NCBI RefSeq assembly: GCF_011038885.2
Contig: NZ_CP064952.1
Coordinates: 992,001-1,056,000 of the forward strand
DNA: 64,000 nucleotides
Source: Schaalia sp. ZJ405
GTDB lineage: Bacteria; Actinomycetota; Actinomycetes; Actinomycetales; Actinomycetaceae
Direction of reading: 5' to 3'
The notes below the pieces were generated by a model, which saw only the letters and a program-made list of their open reading frames with translations, ran no database searches and was not told the origin of the DNA. Shown here one piece after another: positions 47,366 through 56,619 of this stretch (position 1 is the stretch's first letter; every line of letters starts with the position of its first letter). The position numbers and the translations under genes were made by a program.

Positions 47366-48105
47366 ATGTCTCGCACGCCGACCAGCTGAACCTGCTTGAA
47401 CTGCAAGAACTGGATATGAAAGAGTCGGCCCTGCGACACCGCCGCAACGCTCATCCCGCGCACGAGAAAGTCCGTGAATTGGCCGGACGTGCAGAGGATC
47501 TTCAGCGCGCTTCCGTTGCTCAGTCGGCGGTAATTTCCGATTTGGGTCGCGAACTCACCCGCATCGAAGACGAAATCACGAAAGTTCAGGACAGACGAGA
47601 ACGCCAGCGTGGACGCATTGAACGCAACGAGGTTCCCCTGCGTGATATTTCCTCTATGGAACACGAGATCGCGCAGATGGATGCGCGGCTGACCTCTTTG
47701 GAAAACAATCAGCTGGGCGTGGAAGAACGCATCGAAGAGGCAAAGAAAGCCAAGGACGCGATGACCACCGAGGCTCAGGCCATTCGCGATGATGTTGAGG
47801 CAACGAAGAAGAGCTTCGCGGAAGATACCGCGGAGCTTGATGATGAACTCCGGGGTGTGATTGCTACGCGTCGGGAGCTTGCAGCAGCCCTGGGTGAAGC
47901 GATCCTCGGGGAATACGAACATGCCCGCAGTCGCAACGGTGTTCTTGCGGTGCTTGAGGTGCGCGACGGCGTGGGCATTGGAATGGCCGCGGACCTCTCG
48001 CCGCTTGAGCTTGACGAGTTGCGACGCACTCCCGACGATGAGCTGTACTGGACGAGTGATACGTCGCAGATCGTTGTGCGAACCACAGCGAGCGAGCGGA
48101 ACTAG
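47362..48105 (+). CDS. Coiled-coil protein of the C4 zinc-ribbon (DUF164) family with the zinc ribbon degenerated
   Basis: A 247-residue protein. Residues 1-190 form a long coiled coil. The C-terminal part lines up with the zinc-ribbon end of the family that follows NIF3 genes, but where relatives have two CxxC pairs this one reads GVGIGMAADLSPLELDELRRT and ELYWTSDTSQIVVRT, with no cysteine at all. The fold may persist without zinc. Such pairs (NIF3 plus zinc-ribbon coil) are common next to rnpB in actinobacteria, as here. Role unknown. Confidence 0.75.
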   Translation: MNVSHADQLNLLELQELDMKESALRHRRNAHPAHEKVRELAGRAEDLQRASVAQSAVISDLGRELTRIEDEITKVQDRRERQRGRIERNEVPLRDISSMEHEIAQMDARLTSLENNQLGVEERIEEAKKAKDAMTTEAQAIRDDVEATKKSFAEDTAELDDELRGVIATRRELAAALGEAILGEYEHARSRNGVLAVLEVRDGVGIGMAADLSPLELDELRRTPDDELYWTSDTSQIVVRTTASERN

Positions 48106-48206
48106 AACTTAGTTGGGGAGCGAGTACCCGTACCGTTAACGCTTGCCACTGCGGGCAGAGCTGAAGCTCGTGCACCTCGCTAACTTCGATGGGGTAAAAT
48201 TTCAGG
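48106..48206 (+). promoter_or_regulatory. rnpB promoter region
   Basis: A -10 hexamer TAAAAT at 48195-48200 lies six bases before the 5' end of the RNase P RNA. The -35 is not clear. Confidence 0.6.
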
Positions 48207-48574
48207 GCGGATGAGCCGGTCGGGCGGCCGCGGGCGCGAGAGCACCTGAGGAACGTCCGGGCACCACAGGGCAGGATGATGGCTAACGGCCACCCGGGGT
48301 GACCCGCGGGCTAGTGCCACAGAAAAGAAACCGCCGCCTTCGGGCGGTAAGGGTGAAAAGGTGGGGTAAGAGCCCACCAGCAACGCAGGTGACTGCGTTG
48401 GCTCGGTAAACCCCATTCGGTGCAAGACCAAGCAGCAAGCAGGGCGGCCCGTTCAATGCTTGCGGGTAGGTTGCGTGAGGTCTGCGGTAACGCAGATCCA
48501 AGATAGATGGTCGCCACCGCAGACGCGGTAACGCACTGCGAGACAGAACCCGGCGTACAGACCGACTCATCCGC
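48207..48574 (+). ncRNA. rnpB: RNase P RNA (class A)
   Basis: The catalytic RNA of RNase P, which trims tRNA 5' ends. The ends pair over GCGGATGAGCCGGTCGG with ACCGACTCATCCGC (P1). Inside are the universal core sequences GAGGAACGTCCGGGC near the start and ACAGAACCCGGCGTA near the end, the CCGCCTTCGGGCGG hairpin near 48340, and GGGTGAAAAGGTGGGGTAAG. About 368 bases, as for actinobacterial forms. Confidence 0.96.
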
Positions 48575-48580
48575 ATTTTC

Positions 48581-48620
48581 TCACGCATCTTTGGGCATTC
48601 GGTGGATGCCGTTGCGTGAG
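48581..48620 (+). terminator. Terminator hairpin after rnpB
   Basis: Nested inverted repeat: CTCACGCA (48581-48588) with TGCGTGAG (48613-48620), enclosing GGCAT/ATGCC. It follows TTTT at 48575-48578. Confidence 0.65.
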
Positions 48621-48712
48621 GGGAGTTCCTTCAACTGGCCTGTGTGAGCCCTTCCTTGAGCGCCAAATGGTGAGACGTATTACACAGGACCCTTGTCGTT
48701 AGTTGTTAGGTA

Positions 48713-48979
48713 ATGCACAATAATGACATGTTTGTCACTGCTGCATGTGTGATTCTTGGATTCTTCAGTGGGTGGAGAGCTCACGGAAAGCATTGGGAGG
48801 GCTTCGCTCTCTTCATTCTGATGATGATAGGTTTTATCGTAAATAATCACGTGGAAGTGATCTCGGTGAGTACGTACGCGTCCACGCTCACGTTGTGCGC
48901 GTATCTTGCGGGATTCTTTATCCGATATTTCCTTCGTCGATCCGAATCGAGAAGTCAAGAAAAGGAGTCTCAATCATAG
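48713..48979 (+). CDS. Small membrane protein of unknown function
   Basis: An 88-residue protein with three predicted membrane segments (about residues 7-22, 30-45 and 55-73: VTAACVILGFFSG, FALFILMMIGFIV, TLTLCAYLAGFFIRYFL) and a charged C-terminal tail. Its base composition is more A+T-rich than its neighbours, hinting at transfer. I recognise no family and the ribosome site is poor. It lies between rnpB and the surface-protein terminators. Confidence 0.45.
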   Translation: MHNNDMFVTAACVILGFFSGWRAHGKHWEGFALFILMMIGFIVNNHVEVISVSTYASTLTLCAYLAGFFIRYFLRRSESRSQEKESQS

Positions 48980-49031
48980 CTCCGCGCATCACCGACAGCT
49001 GAACGTCGGCTGATCTGGTGTGAGTATGAGT

Positions 49032-49067
49032 GTGGCGCGCACCCTGAGTGTGTGGGGTGCGCGCCAC
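49032..49067 (-). terminator. Strong hairpin downstream of the surface-protein and small membrane genes
   Basis: GTGGCGCGCACCC paired with GGGTGCGCGCCAC, 13 pairs and a ten-base loop. A related hairpin is at 52394-52432. Confidence 0.65.
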
Positions 49068-49099
49068 GGTGTTGTCAGTGAGTGAATTCGTGTTGCTGT

Positions 49100-49148
49100 C
49101 CCCTCTTGTTCACGGTCTGGCGATCAGCGAGACCGTGAACAAGAGGGG
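49100..49148. terminator. Terminator after the CAP surface-protein gene
   Basis: A perfect 19-base stem (CCCCTCTTGTTCACGGTCT at 49100-49118, complement at 49130-49148) with an 11-base loop, and CTTTT on its plus-strand side. It begins eight bases beyond the stop of the minus-strand gene and may work in both directions. Confidence 0.85.
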
Positions 49149-49155
49149 CTTTTGG

Positions 49156-52107
49156 TTAGCGGCGGCGGATTCTCATGACGGCTCCGGATGCGAGGAGCGC
49201 GATGGCAGCAGCGCCGGCGATGATGAGATCCGATGAGTCAACTCCCGTAGCAGCAAGACCCGTGGAGCTCTTTCCTACCAGCGTCTTCCCTGCACCGCGA
49301 GCCACCTTGCTCTTGCCTTTGCCTTTGTCCTTGTGCTCAGCTGCACCCATATTGGCACCGTTATTCTCGGCTTTGCCAGGCTTACCAGCATCACCAGGTG
49401 TGGGCATGCCAGCATCACCAGGCTTAGGCATGCCAGTGTCACCGGGTGTGGTGTTGCCTGGTGTGGGCGTTTCGGTGTCACCGGGCTTAGGCATGCCCGT
49501 GTCACCAGGCTTAGGCATGCCCGTGTCACCGGGTGTGGTGTTGCCTGGTGTGGGTGTTTCGGTGTTGCCGGGCTTGGGTGTTGGTGTTTCGGGGTGTGTG
49601 GCGGTGTACGCGGCAAGAACAGCCATGTAGTAGGTGGTGGCTTCTTCTGCTGCTGCTTTGGCTTTGACCCACACCTGGCGTGCAGCTTCGGCTTGCTTGC
49701 TGTGTTGGCCGTGCAGGCGACTTGCTTCCTCAAGATCAGCCTGAGCGCGCGCAACAACTTCACGTGTGTTGGCGTAGTCTTCTCGACTGGCCAACAACCG
49801 ACGATACGCCTCCTTGGCCACAGCCACCTTGTCTGCGAGGACGCCAACACGGGCTGTCGCCTCATCATAAGCCCGCTGAGCAACACTACGTTGGGCAGCG
49901 GTCTGCTCAGCAGCAGCCCTGGCCGTATCGAGACCTGCCTGGGCGTCGGTGAGTGTGCGTTGGGCTTCATCGCGAGCCACCTGAGCGGTGGTTTTCTCGG
50001 CTTGCGCGGCTTGAAGATCACTGCGAGCCTGATCCACACCTTCAGTTGCCGCAACAGCTTCGTCATAGGCCTGCTTGGCCACCTGGGCTTTCTGGCTGGC
50101 CGTGGCAAATGCTGTGTTCTTCTCATCAGCTTCACGCTGGGCTGCTTCCAGGCGGGTTGTGGCCTCGGTGAGCTTCTCGTTGGCCTGGGTGGCAGCTGCG
50201 GTGGCATCCCTTAACGCCTCATCAGCATTCGCCTTAACAACCCTGGCATCCTCAAGCTTCTCAGTAGCAGCATCAACAGCCTGCTCCTTCGCAACAACAT
50301 CAGCACTGGCATCCTCAAGCCTCTTCTGCGCCGCCGCAAGAGCCGCACCAGGACCATCTTGGAGTGCTTCAAGGTCTGCTTTCGCCCGATTGAGTGCTGT
50401 TCGTGCGTCGTTGACCTTGTCATCACTCATCCGTGTTTTGATGTCGTTGTAATAGGTCATGAATGCTTCGTAATACACATCAACGTCATATGCCTCTTCA
50501 CCGTCAAAACCGCTGGAGAGAGCGAAGGTCTGACCGTGAGTGAAAGGCTTCATGTCGGAAGAGATGTCCTCATGTGAGACGGCGAAACCAGTGAACGCGT
50601 ATTCGGGCTTGATAATGTTTGTGTAGTGTCCAATCTGAGCATCCGGGTAGTCCTTCAGATAGTCGTCCCAGGTTTTACCAGCAGGAACATACTCATTATT
50701 GAACCGATCAAAGTGCTCTTTTTCCCAGGTGTACCAGCCCTCGAACGGATCATCCCATCCCCATGCGAGGTTTTCGCCTCCCTTGTAGGCCTCTGAATGT
50801 TTGATAGTCGTATCAGACCAGTTGGTTTGCACCTGAGCAATAGCCATCAGACGGTCGGTGACTTTCAACGGTTGCAGCCCCAGAGGAGTGCGGTACTTCT
50901 CGTTGAAGGTCTTGATCCACTCGATCGCCTTCTTCATCTGTTCCAGATTGGTTGCATCCTTCTCATCACCAATGTGGGTGTAAGGGAGAATCTCCCGTGC
51001 GCGATCCGAAGTTTCAACGGTTCCGTCAAGGATTCCGGCAGCGTACGTTGCTCCCTTATGGGTGAAGAATCCTGAGGAACCCGTGGCGTATTCCTCCGTT
51101 GCCTTCGCGACATCTTTGACAGCTTTGTCGTAAGCCTGTTGCGCATTCGTCACAGCTTGTTCTGCTGCTCTGAGTGTGTCTTCGTCTGGTACTGGTAGTG
51201 GTGGTGTTTCATCGCTGACGTTGTTGAGTTCGTCGTAGGCTTGTTGAGCCTCGGCTAGGGCTTGGTCTGCGGCGGTTTTTGCTGTGTTTGCGGCCTCGAG
51301 GTTTGCTGTTGCGGTGGCCAGGGTTGCAGCCGCGTCCTGGGCGTTGGATTCGGCTGTGTTCTTCGCCTCTCGCACCTCGTTGGCTGCCTGTTGGGCAGCA
51401 TCCTTCGCTGTGTTTGCTGCCTCAAGAGCAACATCAGCGGCTTCCTTCGCCACACGCGCCCTGTCGGCCTCAGAAGACGCAGACCCAGCAGCGGTTTTCA
51501 GGTCGTCGACCTTGCCTTCAACCTCCTTCGCCTTATCAATCACCGCGGTTGCGGCAGCAATCCTCTCCTCCACACCCGCAAGGGCCTCAGCAGCAGCATC
51601 AGCATTCTTCTGCGCTTGATCAACACCAGCTTGAGCAGCGTCCCTTGCCACCACAGCAGCATCATCACTCTTAGCTGCCTCATCCAGCACGCCCTTAGCC
51701 TTGTTTTGAGCGCCTGTGGGCGGTGCAAGATCAGCCTGGGCAGCACCTACAGCATCAGAGGCTTTTGTGATGTCTTCATCACTGGGATTTGTAGCCTCAC
51801 TGGCAGCAGCAGACGCCTTGTCATAAGCATCCTGAGCCCGAGCCTTCCCAGCCTCAGCCTCCTTCAGGTCCGCTTGTGCTTTGTTATAGGCATCCTCAGC
51901 ACTAGCAGCCGTAGCAGACGCTGAGTCTGAGGCGGATTTTGCATCGTCAACCTCCCCTCGCGTAGGGACTGAGGGCACCGGCTGACCAGCCCGATCACCA
52001 ACAGCAGCAGAACCCCCTTCGTCCCGGCAGGGGGAATAGCTTCTACAGCGTGCGCAATAGGCGCCCAGCAAGAGAAACAACACAGTCGCAGCAACCGCCA
52101 CAGACAC
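49156..52107 (-). CDS. Coiled-coil surface protein with a CAP/SCP domain and an LAATG sorting signal; 5' end probably frameshifted
   Basis: About 980 residues in the main frame. An Ala-rich coiled coil is followed by a CAP domain (about 50560-50945: HSEAYKGGENLAWGW, then IGHYTNI), a second long coiled coil, a Pro-Gly-Asp-Thr repeat region (PGDTGMPK units) and LAATG, a membrane segment and RIRRR at the end. The frame runs up to 52260, but no normal signal peptide begins there. GTG 52107 gives VSVAVAATVLFLLLGA without a charged start, while the other frame from GTG 52127 gives VKTPKK and later PIAHAVEAIPPAGTK, the missing pieces. A frameshift near the C5 run at 52013-52017 is one cause. Function: probably adhesin-like or wall-anchored enzyme-like. 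Confidence 0.75.
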   Translation of the reverse strand: MSVAVAATVLFLLLGAYCARCRSYSPCRDEGGSAAVGDRAGQPVPSVPTRGEVDDAKSASDSASATAASAEDAYNKAQADLKEAEAGKARAQDAYDKASAAASEATNPSDEDITKASDAVGAAQADLAPPTGAQNKAKGVLDEAAKSDDAAVVARDAAQAGVDQAQKNADAAAEALAGVEERIAAATAVIDKAKEVEGKVDDLKTAAGSASSEADRARVAKEAADVALEAANTAKDAAQQAANEVREAKNTAESNAQDAAATLATATANLEAANTAKTAADQALAEAQQAYDELNNVSDETPPLPVPDEDTLRAAEQAVTNAQQAYDKAVKDVAKATEEYATGSSGFFTHKGATYAAGILDGTVETSDRAREILPYTHIGDEKDATNLEQMKKAIEWIKTFNEKYRTPLGLQPLKVTDRLMAIAQVQTNWSDTTIKHSEAYKGGENLAWGWDDPFEGWYTWEKEHFDRFNNEYVPAGKTWDDYLKDYPDAQIGHYTNIIKPEYAFTGFAVSHEDISSDMKPFTHGQTFALSSGFDGEEAYDVDVYYEAFMTYYNDIKTRMSDDKVNDARTALNRAKADLEALQDGPGAALAAAQKRLEDASADVVAKEQAVDAATEKLEDARVVKANADEALRDATAAATQANEKLTEATTRLEAAQREADEKNTAFATASQKAQVAKQAYDEAVAATEGVDQARSDLQAAQAEKTTAQVARDEAQRTLTDAQAGLDTARAAAEQTAAQRSVAQRAYDEATARVGVLADKVAVAKEAYRRLLASREDYANTREVVARAQADLEEASRLHGQHSKQAEAARQVWVKAKAAAEEATTYYMAVLAAYTATHPETPTPKPGNTETPTPGNTTPGDTGMPKPGDTGMPKPGDTETPTPGNTTPGDTGMPKPGDAGMPTPGDAGKPGKAENNGANMGAAEHKDKGKGKSKVARGAGKTLVGKSSTGLAATGVDSSDLIIAGAAAIALLASGAVMRIRRR

Positions 52108-52260
52108 ATTTTCTTCGGAGTCTTCACTCGTCCAATTCTTCCACAAGGCCAAACAGGACGACCCCCCCCCGCAGCGCCTACCCAGCACCACATGCGAACA
52201 CACCACACACAGAAACCACAACGTCACGCTGCGCACAGAGGACCACCACCAGATTACCAA
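52108..52260. repeat. C9 tract and disrupted 5' region of the CAP surface gene
   Basis: Nine C at 52162-52170 (G on the gene's strand), 35 bases before GTG 52127. No clear promoter pair spans it. The region is otherwise an open frame without family support. Confidence 0.6.
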
Positions 52261-52474
52261 GTACCCGATTACATGGGAATCTTCTGAGTATCAGAATTTG
52301 GAAACATCTGGACACCAGCGGTCCTCACATTGGCTGAGAATCTGTGGAACGTGGAGGCGCAACTCGTCCTCGTCAATGAAACACAGGGAAACAGTCGCGG
52401 CGCACACCCTGAGAAAGGATGCGCGCCGCGACACATTCACGATGCACTCACCTCAATGTGAGGTGACAAAGGCA
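52261..52474 (-). terminator. Gap with the ppgK terminator hairpin (52394-52432) and one uptake-like motif
   Basis: GTCGCGGCGC (52394-52403) pairs perfectly with 52423-52432. It ends ppgK messages. CGTCCTCGTC at 52365-52374 is one of the motif copies and lies outside any gene. Confidence 0.75.
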
Positions 52475-53239
52475 CTACTCTCGTGCTTTTGCTGTCTGCT
52501 GCGCCGCGTACCACGCAGCGCCCGCAATGCCTGCGGTATTGAACAACTGAGCGGGAACCATCGGAGTTTTCAGGTCAAGCAACGGCATAAACTTCTCGTG
52601 GTTCTTCGACACACCACCACCGACAACGAAAAGGTCGGGGGAGAAGAGCATCTCAACGTGGGAGTAGTAGCGCTGGAGACGCTTCGCCCACTTCTTCCAC
52701 GACAAGTCCTGCTTTGTTTTCTGACCCGAGGATGCGCGGGTCTCCGCGTCGTAACCGTCAAGCTCAAGATGCCCCAACTCAGTGTTGGGTAGGAGCACCC
52801 CGTCGTTGACAATCGCCGAGCCAATGCCGGTGCCCAGAGTTGTGACGATGACGATGCCACCGACACCCTTCGCGGCGCCGTAAGCAATCTCCGCCAAGCC
52901 CGCGGCATCGGCATCGTTGAGAGGAACCATCGTGCGGCCCGTGTGCTCTTTCATCACATCAATAATGTTCGTTCCCGCCCACGACGGATCAAGGTTTGCA
53001 ATGAACGGGATGACGCCGTGAAGAACGGGACTGGGGAATGCGACACCCACCGGGATATCTTCGCCAACGCCCAGCTGCTCAAGAAGTTGAGCACACACAT
53101 CGGCGACAGCCGCTGGGGTTGCGGGTTGAGGGGTTGGGATGCGTACGCGTTCACCCACAAACTCACCGGTACTGAGGTCGACCACGGCCGCCTTGATACC
53201 CGATCCACCAATGTCAATGCCGCATGCGACCTCAGTCAT
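52475..53239 (-). CDS. ppgK: Polyphosphate glucokinase
   Basis: Phosphorylates glucose using inorganic polyphosphate (or ATP); typical of actinobacteria. The 254-residue ROK-family protein has the phosphate loop [35 protein letters not shown] and TELGHLEL. The CxCGxxGC zinc motif of other ROK kinases is absent, as in PpgK enzymes. ATG 53239 follows GGAGGGAAC at a good distance. Confidence 0.92.
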   Translation of the reverse strand: MTEVACGIDIGGSGIKAAVVDLSTGEFVGERVRIPTPQPATPAAVADVCAQLLEQLGVGEDIPVGVAFPSPVLHGVIPFIANLDPSWAGTNIIDVMKEHTGRTMVPLNDADAAGLAEIAYGAAKGVGGIVIVTTLGTGIGSAIVNDGVLLPNTELGHLELDGYDAETRASSGQKTKQDLSWKKWAKRLQRYYSHVEMLFSPDLFVVGGGVSKNHEKFMPLLDLKTPMVPAQLFNTAGIAGAAWYAAQQTAKARE

Positions 53240-53327
53240 GTTCCCTCCAGGGCCCTAAGAAACGTCGTGAAACATATGGTAAACGAGGAAGAGTGACAAT
53301 GGCAGCGCCATCCGAATCTCCTCCCGC

Positions 53328-54215
53328 TCAGGGAAGCGTCAGAATGTCTGCCCCGTCCTCGGTGACCACAACCGTGTGTTCGAATTGGGCAGTACGCGAT
53401 CGATCCGCAGTGACAACGGTCCACCCGTCATCCCACTGCTCCCATTCGACGGCACCCAGGGTCAGCATCGGCTCAACGGTGAAAACCATTCCCGGTTCCA
53501 TCACCAGGTCGTAAGCCGGAGCAGCATCATAATGAGGAACAATCAGGCCCGAGTGAAAAGCCTCGCCGACACCGTGACCCGTGTAATCGCGGACAACCCC
53601 GTAATCAAAGCGCGCCGCATACTTTTCAATAACACGACCAATGACGTTGATCTCGCGTCCCGGACGGATCGCCTTAATCCCGCGCATCATCGCCTCGCGA
53701 GTGCGTTCAATGAGGAGACGAGATTCGTCATCAACGGTTCCGACCTCGAACATTGCGCACGTGTCCCCGTGAACACCGTCAATGTAGGCGGTGATATCGA
53801 CGTTAATGATGTCGCCGTCCTCGAGGGGGCGGTCGTCGGGGATGCCGTGGCAGATGACCTCGTTAATTGACGTGCAGATCGCCTTGGGGAAACCCATGTA
53901 GCCCAAACATGACGGATAGGCACCGTGAGAAATCAGGTATTCATGGGCAATACGGTCCAACTCATCCGTTGTAACCCCGGGGGCAATAGCCTGACCGACA
54001 GCCTCGATAGCTCCAGCGGCGATCCGACCGGCACGGCGAATCCTCTCCACGGTCTGAGAATTCTTCACATCGCTGGCACTCACCCGCTCAGGGCCCGAAT
54101 GGAACATGTATTCGGGGCGATCAATATGTTCGGGAACTGCGCGTAGTGCAGACACGCGTCCGGGGGTGAGGGTGCCCAAAGGAGCTCGTTTGGCCAGTGC
54201 GGATGCTTCAATCAT
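53328..54215 (-). CDS. map: Methionine aminopeptidase type I
   Basis: Removes the initiator methionine after deformylation. The 295-residue protein has all five metal ligands: [15 protein letters not shown] (two Asp), GHGVGEAFH (His), VFTVEPML (Glu) and [11 protein letters not shown] (Glu). The N-terminal 45 residues form an extension seen in actinobacterial MetAPs. On the minus strand a TAGGCT -10 element ends six bases before ATG 54215, with no ribosome site, a leaderless arrangement. Confidence 0.95.
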   Translation of the reverse strand: MIEASALAKRAPLGTLTPGRVSALRAVPEHIDRPEYMFHSGPERVSASDVKNSQTVERIRRAGRIAAGAIEAVGQAIAPGVTTDELDRIAHEYLISHGAYPSCLGYMGFPKAICTSINEVICHGIPDDRPLEDGDIINVDITAYIDGVHGDTCAMFEVGTVDDESRLLIERTREAMMRGIKAIRPGREINVIGRVIEKYAARFDYGVVRDYTGHGVGEAFHSGLIVPHYDAAPAYDLVMEPGMVFTVEPMLTLGAVEWEQWDDGWTVVTADRSRTAQFEHTVVVTEDGADILTLP

Positions 54216-54350
54216 GGGATCAGCCTAAACCCGACGCGGGCTAAGAGGGGATCAGACCATGCGCACACCCAAGGTGAGATTCATCTGCCACGGCGGAGCA
54301 CGTGGGAAGGTGCGGCGTCGTCCTCGTCAATGGGATTCGTCCACCGACAC
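54216..54350. other. Short gap between map and panB with one uptake-like motif
   Basis: No gene. Contains CGTCCTCGTC at 54319-54328 in the extended form CATTGACGAGGACGA (reverse strand), shared with 52365 and 55177, and the map promoter at its lower end. Confidence 0.6.
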
Positions 54351-55301
54351 CTACTCCGCAGCGAATTGGCCCTTTGCGGGGAACTCGCGCGAACGCACCG
54401 CAGCAATGTAGTCGCGCGTGGCCCCTTGAAGCTCTACACCAAGCTCACGGAAACGACGAACGAAGGAGGGCGTCCACTCACTCATCCCCGCCATGTCAGA
54501 CCACACAAGCACCTGCCCGTCCGTGTGAGGACCGGCGCCAATGCCAATCGTTGCCATCGACGTCTGCGCAGTCAGACGCGTTGCAATTGAATCGGGAACC
54601 ATCTCAAAGACAATGGCAAAAGCCCCTGCTTCTTCAAGGGCGCAAACGTCAGCGCTCAAACGATCTGCGGCATCTCCTCGTCCCTGCATCCGCGGACCTC
54701 CCAGCGTGTTTTCCGACTGCGGGGTGTAGCCGATGTGGGCAACGACGGGGATCCCGTTGGTCGTGAGGTGACGGATCAGATCGGCGCGGTGCGCACCTCC
54801 TTCAAGTTTCACCGCGTGAGCCCCGGCTTTCATTAACCTGGACGAGGCGTTGAAAGCCGCCGTCACATCAGACTCGTAGGAACCGAAAGGCAGATCCGCC
54901 ACGATCATCGGTCGGGATGTTGACCGTGCAACAGCTGCCGTGGCTCTCTCAATATCTTCTAACGTCACCGGAAGGGTCGTTGAATACCCCAGCATGACGT
55001 TGCCAATTGAATCCCCGATGAGCAGCATGTCAATGCCCGCGGCCTCAAATAGGGGAGCGGTGAGGGCATCGTAGGCGGTGAGCATCGTGATCGGAGTGCC
55101 CTCGCGTTTCGCCTGCGCAATGTGGTGAATCCGCACGCGCTTTGCGGTTCCCACGGCGGGGGATTCAGGTGTCATTGACGAGGACGACGCCGCGCTCTGT
55201 TCTGCTGAGTCGCCCGTAGGCGCGCAGCTGCCCGTAGGTGAAACGTGAGTAACCGGGGTCAGCTCAGGTGCATCGAGAGCGTCAGATGACAGATGGGACA
55301 C
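54351..55301 (-). CDS. panB: 3-methyl-2-oxobutanoate hydroxymethyltransferase
   Basis: First committed step of pantothenate synthesis. The 316-residue form has MLTAYDALTAPLFEAAGIDMLLIGDSIGN, LPVTLEDI, VKLEGG, PVVAHIGYTPQS and the closing IGIGAGPHTDGQ. The frame is open to 55421. GTG 55301 has a GGAGGAACT site and was preferred; ATG 55175 is nearer the usual enzyme length but has no ribosome site, and a GACGAGGACG copy (55177) sits just there. The N-terminal extension of about 40 residues is of low complexity. panC and panD are not in the window. Confidence 0.93.
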   Translation of the reverse strand: MSHLSSDALDAPELTPVTHVSPTGSCAPTGDSAEQSAASSSSMTPESPAVGTAKRVRIHHIAQAKREGTPITMLTAYDALTAPLFEAAGIDMLLIGDSIGNVMLGYSTTLPVTLEDIERATAAVARSTSRPMIVADLPFGSYESDVTAAFNASSRLMKAGAHAVKLEGGAHRADLIRHLTTNGIPVVAHIGYTPQSENTLGGPRMQGRGDAADRLSADVCALEEAGAFAIVFEMVPDSIATRLTAQTSMATIGIGAGPHTDGQVLVWSDMAGMSEWTPSFVRRFRELGVELQGATRDYIAAVRSREFPAKGQFAAE

Positions 55302-55532
55302 AGTTCCTCCCAGAGGGCCGGCAATTGAAGAGATTCTCGCACCTAGAGTAGTGCGCTGAGGAACTTTCGTCCTCATTGGGGGCGGATCGCAAAGGACGAG
55401 GGAGACGTTCATCAGTGTCACCGGGGATGTTCACAAACATGGGCCAATATGAGCAGATTGGGCAAGCGCATTATGATTGCCCCGAAGCGAGATATTTCCG
55501 CATCACTGTCGACATCTCAAAGGAAGCAGGAC

Positions 55533-56618
55533 ATGGCCTCCACTGCCCCCGAGCTTGATCCGCTTGACGAACACGCGGTATCAACACTCGTTACCCAGGC
55601 TCTCGCAGACATTGAGGGAGCACACAACGTGGCCGAGCTCAAGGAGGTGCGTTTATCCATCCTCGGAGACTCTGCGCCTCTCGTTCGCGCCAACCGCACC
55701 ATCGGGCAGCTTGACCCGACAATGCGTGGGGTTGCGGGCCGTAACCTCGGGCAGGCCCGTGGAGCCCTGACCGAGGCGCTGAGTGAACGTCAGCGAGTTC
55801 TTGAAGCCGAACATGAGGCACAGGTTCTTGTTGACGAGCAGGTGGATGTCACGATTCCCACCCAGCGCATTCACGCCGGAGCGCGGCACCCGCTGGAAAC
55901 CCTCATGGAAGAGGTCGCAGATTTCTTCGTCGGCATGGGATGGGAAATTGCCGAGGGGCCCGAAATTGAACACGAATGGTTCAACTTTGACTCCTTGAAT
56001 TTTGACATCGACCACCCGGCACGTCAGATGCAAGACACTCTCTACATCGACGGCACCAGCGCGGGAGGTCAGGGGGAAGCTGACGGACACCTCGTGATGC
56101 GCACGCACACGTCACCCGTCCAGTCGCGAGCCATGCTCACTCGCGGTGTTCCTCTCTACGTTGCGTGCCCAGGAAAGGTCTTCCGTTCCGACGCGTTGGA
56201 TGCAACGCACACCCCGGTCTTCCACCAGGTTGAGGGACTCGCTGTGGACAAAGGCCTGACAATGGCCCATCTCAAAGGCGTCCTCGATCATTTCGCTCGG
56301 GCGATGTTCGGCCCCGAGGCGAAGACACGACTGCGCCCCTCCTTCTTCCCCTTCACCGAGCCGAGCGCCGAAATGGATCTGTGGTTCCCCCAAAAGAAAG
56401 GTGGACCCGGTTGGATCGAATGGGGTGGGTGCGGCATGGTCAACCCGAATGTCCTCATTGCTAACGGAATTGACCCAGCCGTTTACTCCGGTTTCGCTTT
56501 CGGTATGGGAATTGAACGCACGCTCATGCTTCGGCATGGCATCGCCGACATGCATGACATTGTCGAGGGCGACATCCGCTTCTCCACACAGTTCGGCCTC
56601 ACAGGAAGGGGACACTGA
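55533..56618 (+). CDS. pheS: Phenylalanyl-tRNA synthetase alpha subunit
   Basis: Catalytic half of the alpha2-beta2 enzyme. The 361-residue protein has an N-terminal coiled coil, then [10 protein letters not shown] (motif 2 region), [13 protein letters not shown] and the motif 3 segment [23 protein letters not shown] 55533 follows AAGGAAGCAGGAC and was preferred over ATG 55449. pheT starts one base after the stop. Confidence 0.96.
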   Translation: MASTAPELDPLDEHAVSTLVTQALADIEGAHNVAELKEVRLSILGDSAPLVRANRTIGQLDPTMRGVAGRNLGQARGALTEALSERQRVLEAEHEAQVLVDEQVDVTIPTQRIHAGARHPLETLMEEVADFFVGMGWEIAEGPEIEHEWFNFDSLNFDIDHPARQMQDTLYIDGTSAGGQGEADGHLVMRTHTSPVQSRAMLTRGVPLYVACPGKVFRSDALDATHTPVFHQVEGLAVDKGLTMAHLKGVLDHFARAMFGPEAKTRLRPSFFPFTEPSAEMDLWFPQKKGGPGWIEWGGCGMVNPNVLIANGIDPAVYSGFAFGMGIERTLMLRHGIADMHDIVEGDIRFSTQFGLTGRGH

Positions 56619-56619
56619 T

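Noticed and set aside
48106..48206. Extra small gene between the zinc-ribbon gene and rnpB
   Set aside because: No open frame with a start and site; serves as rnpB promoter.
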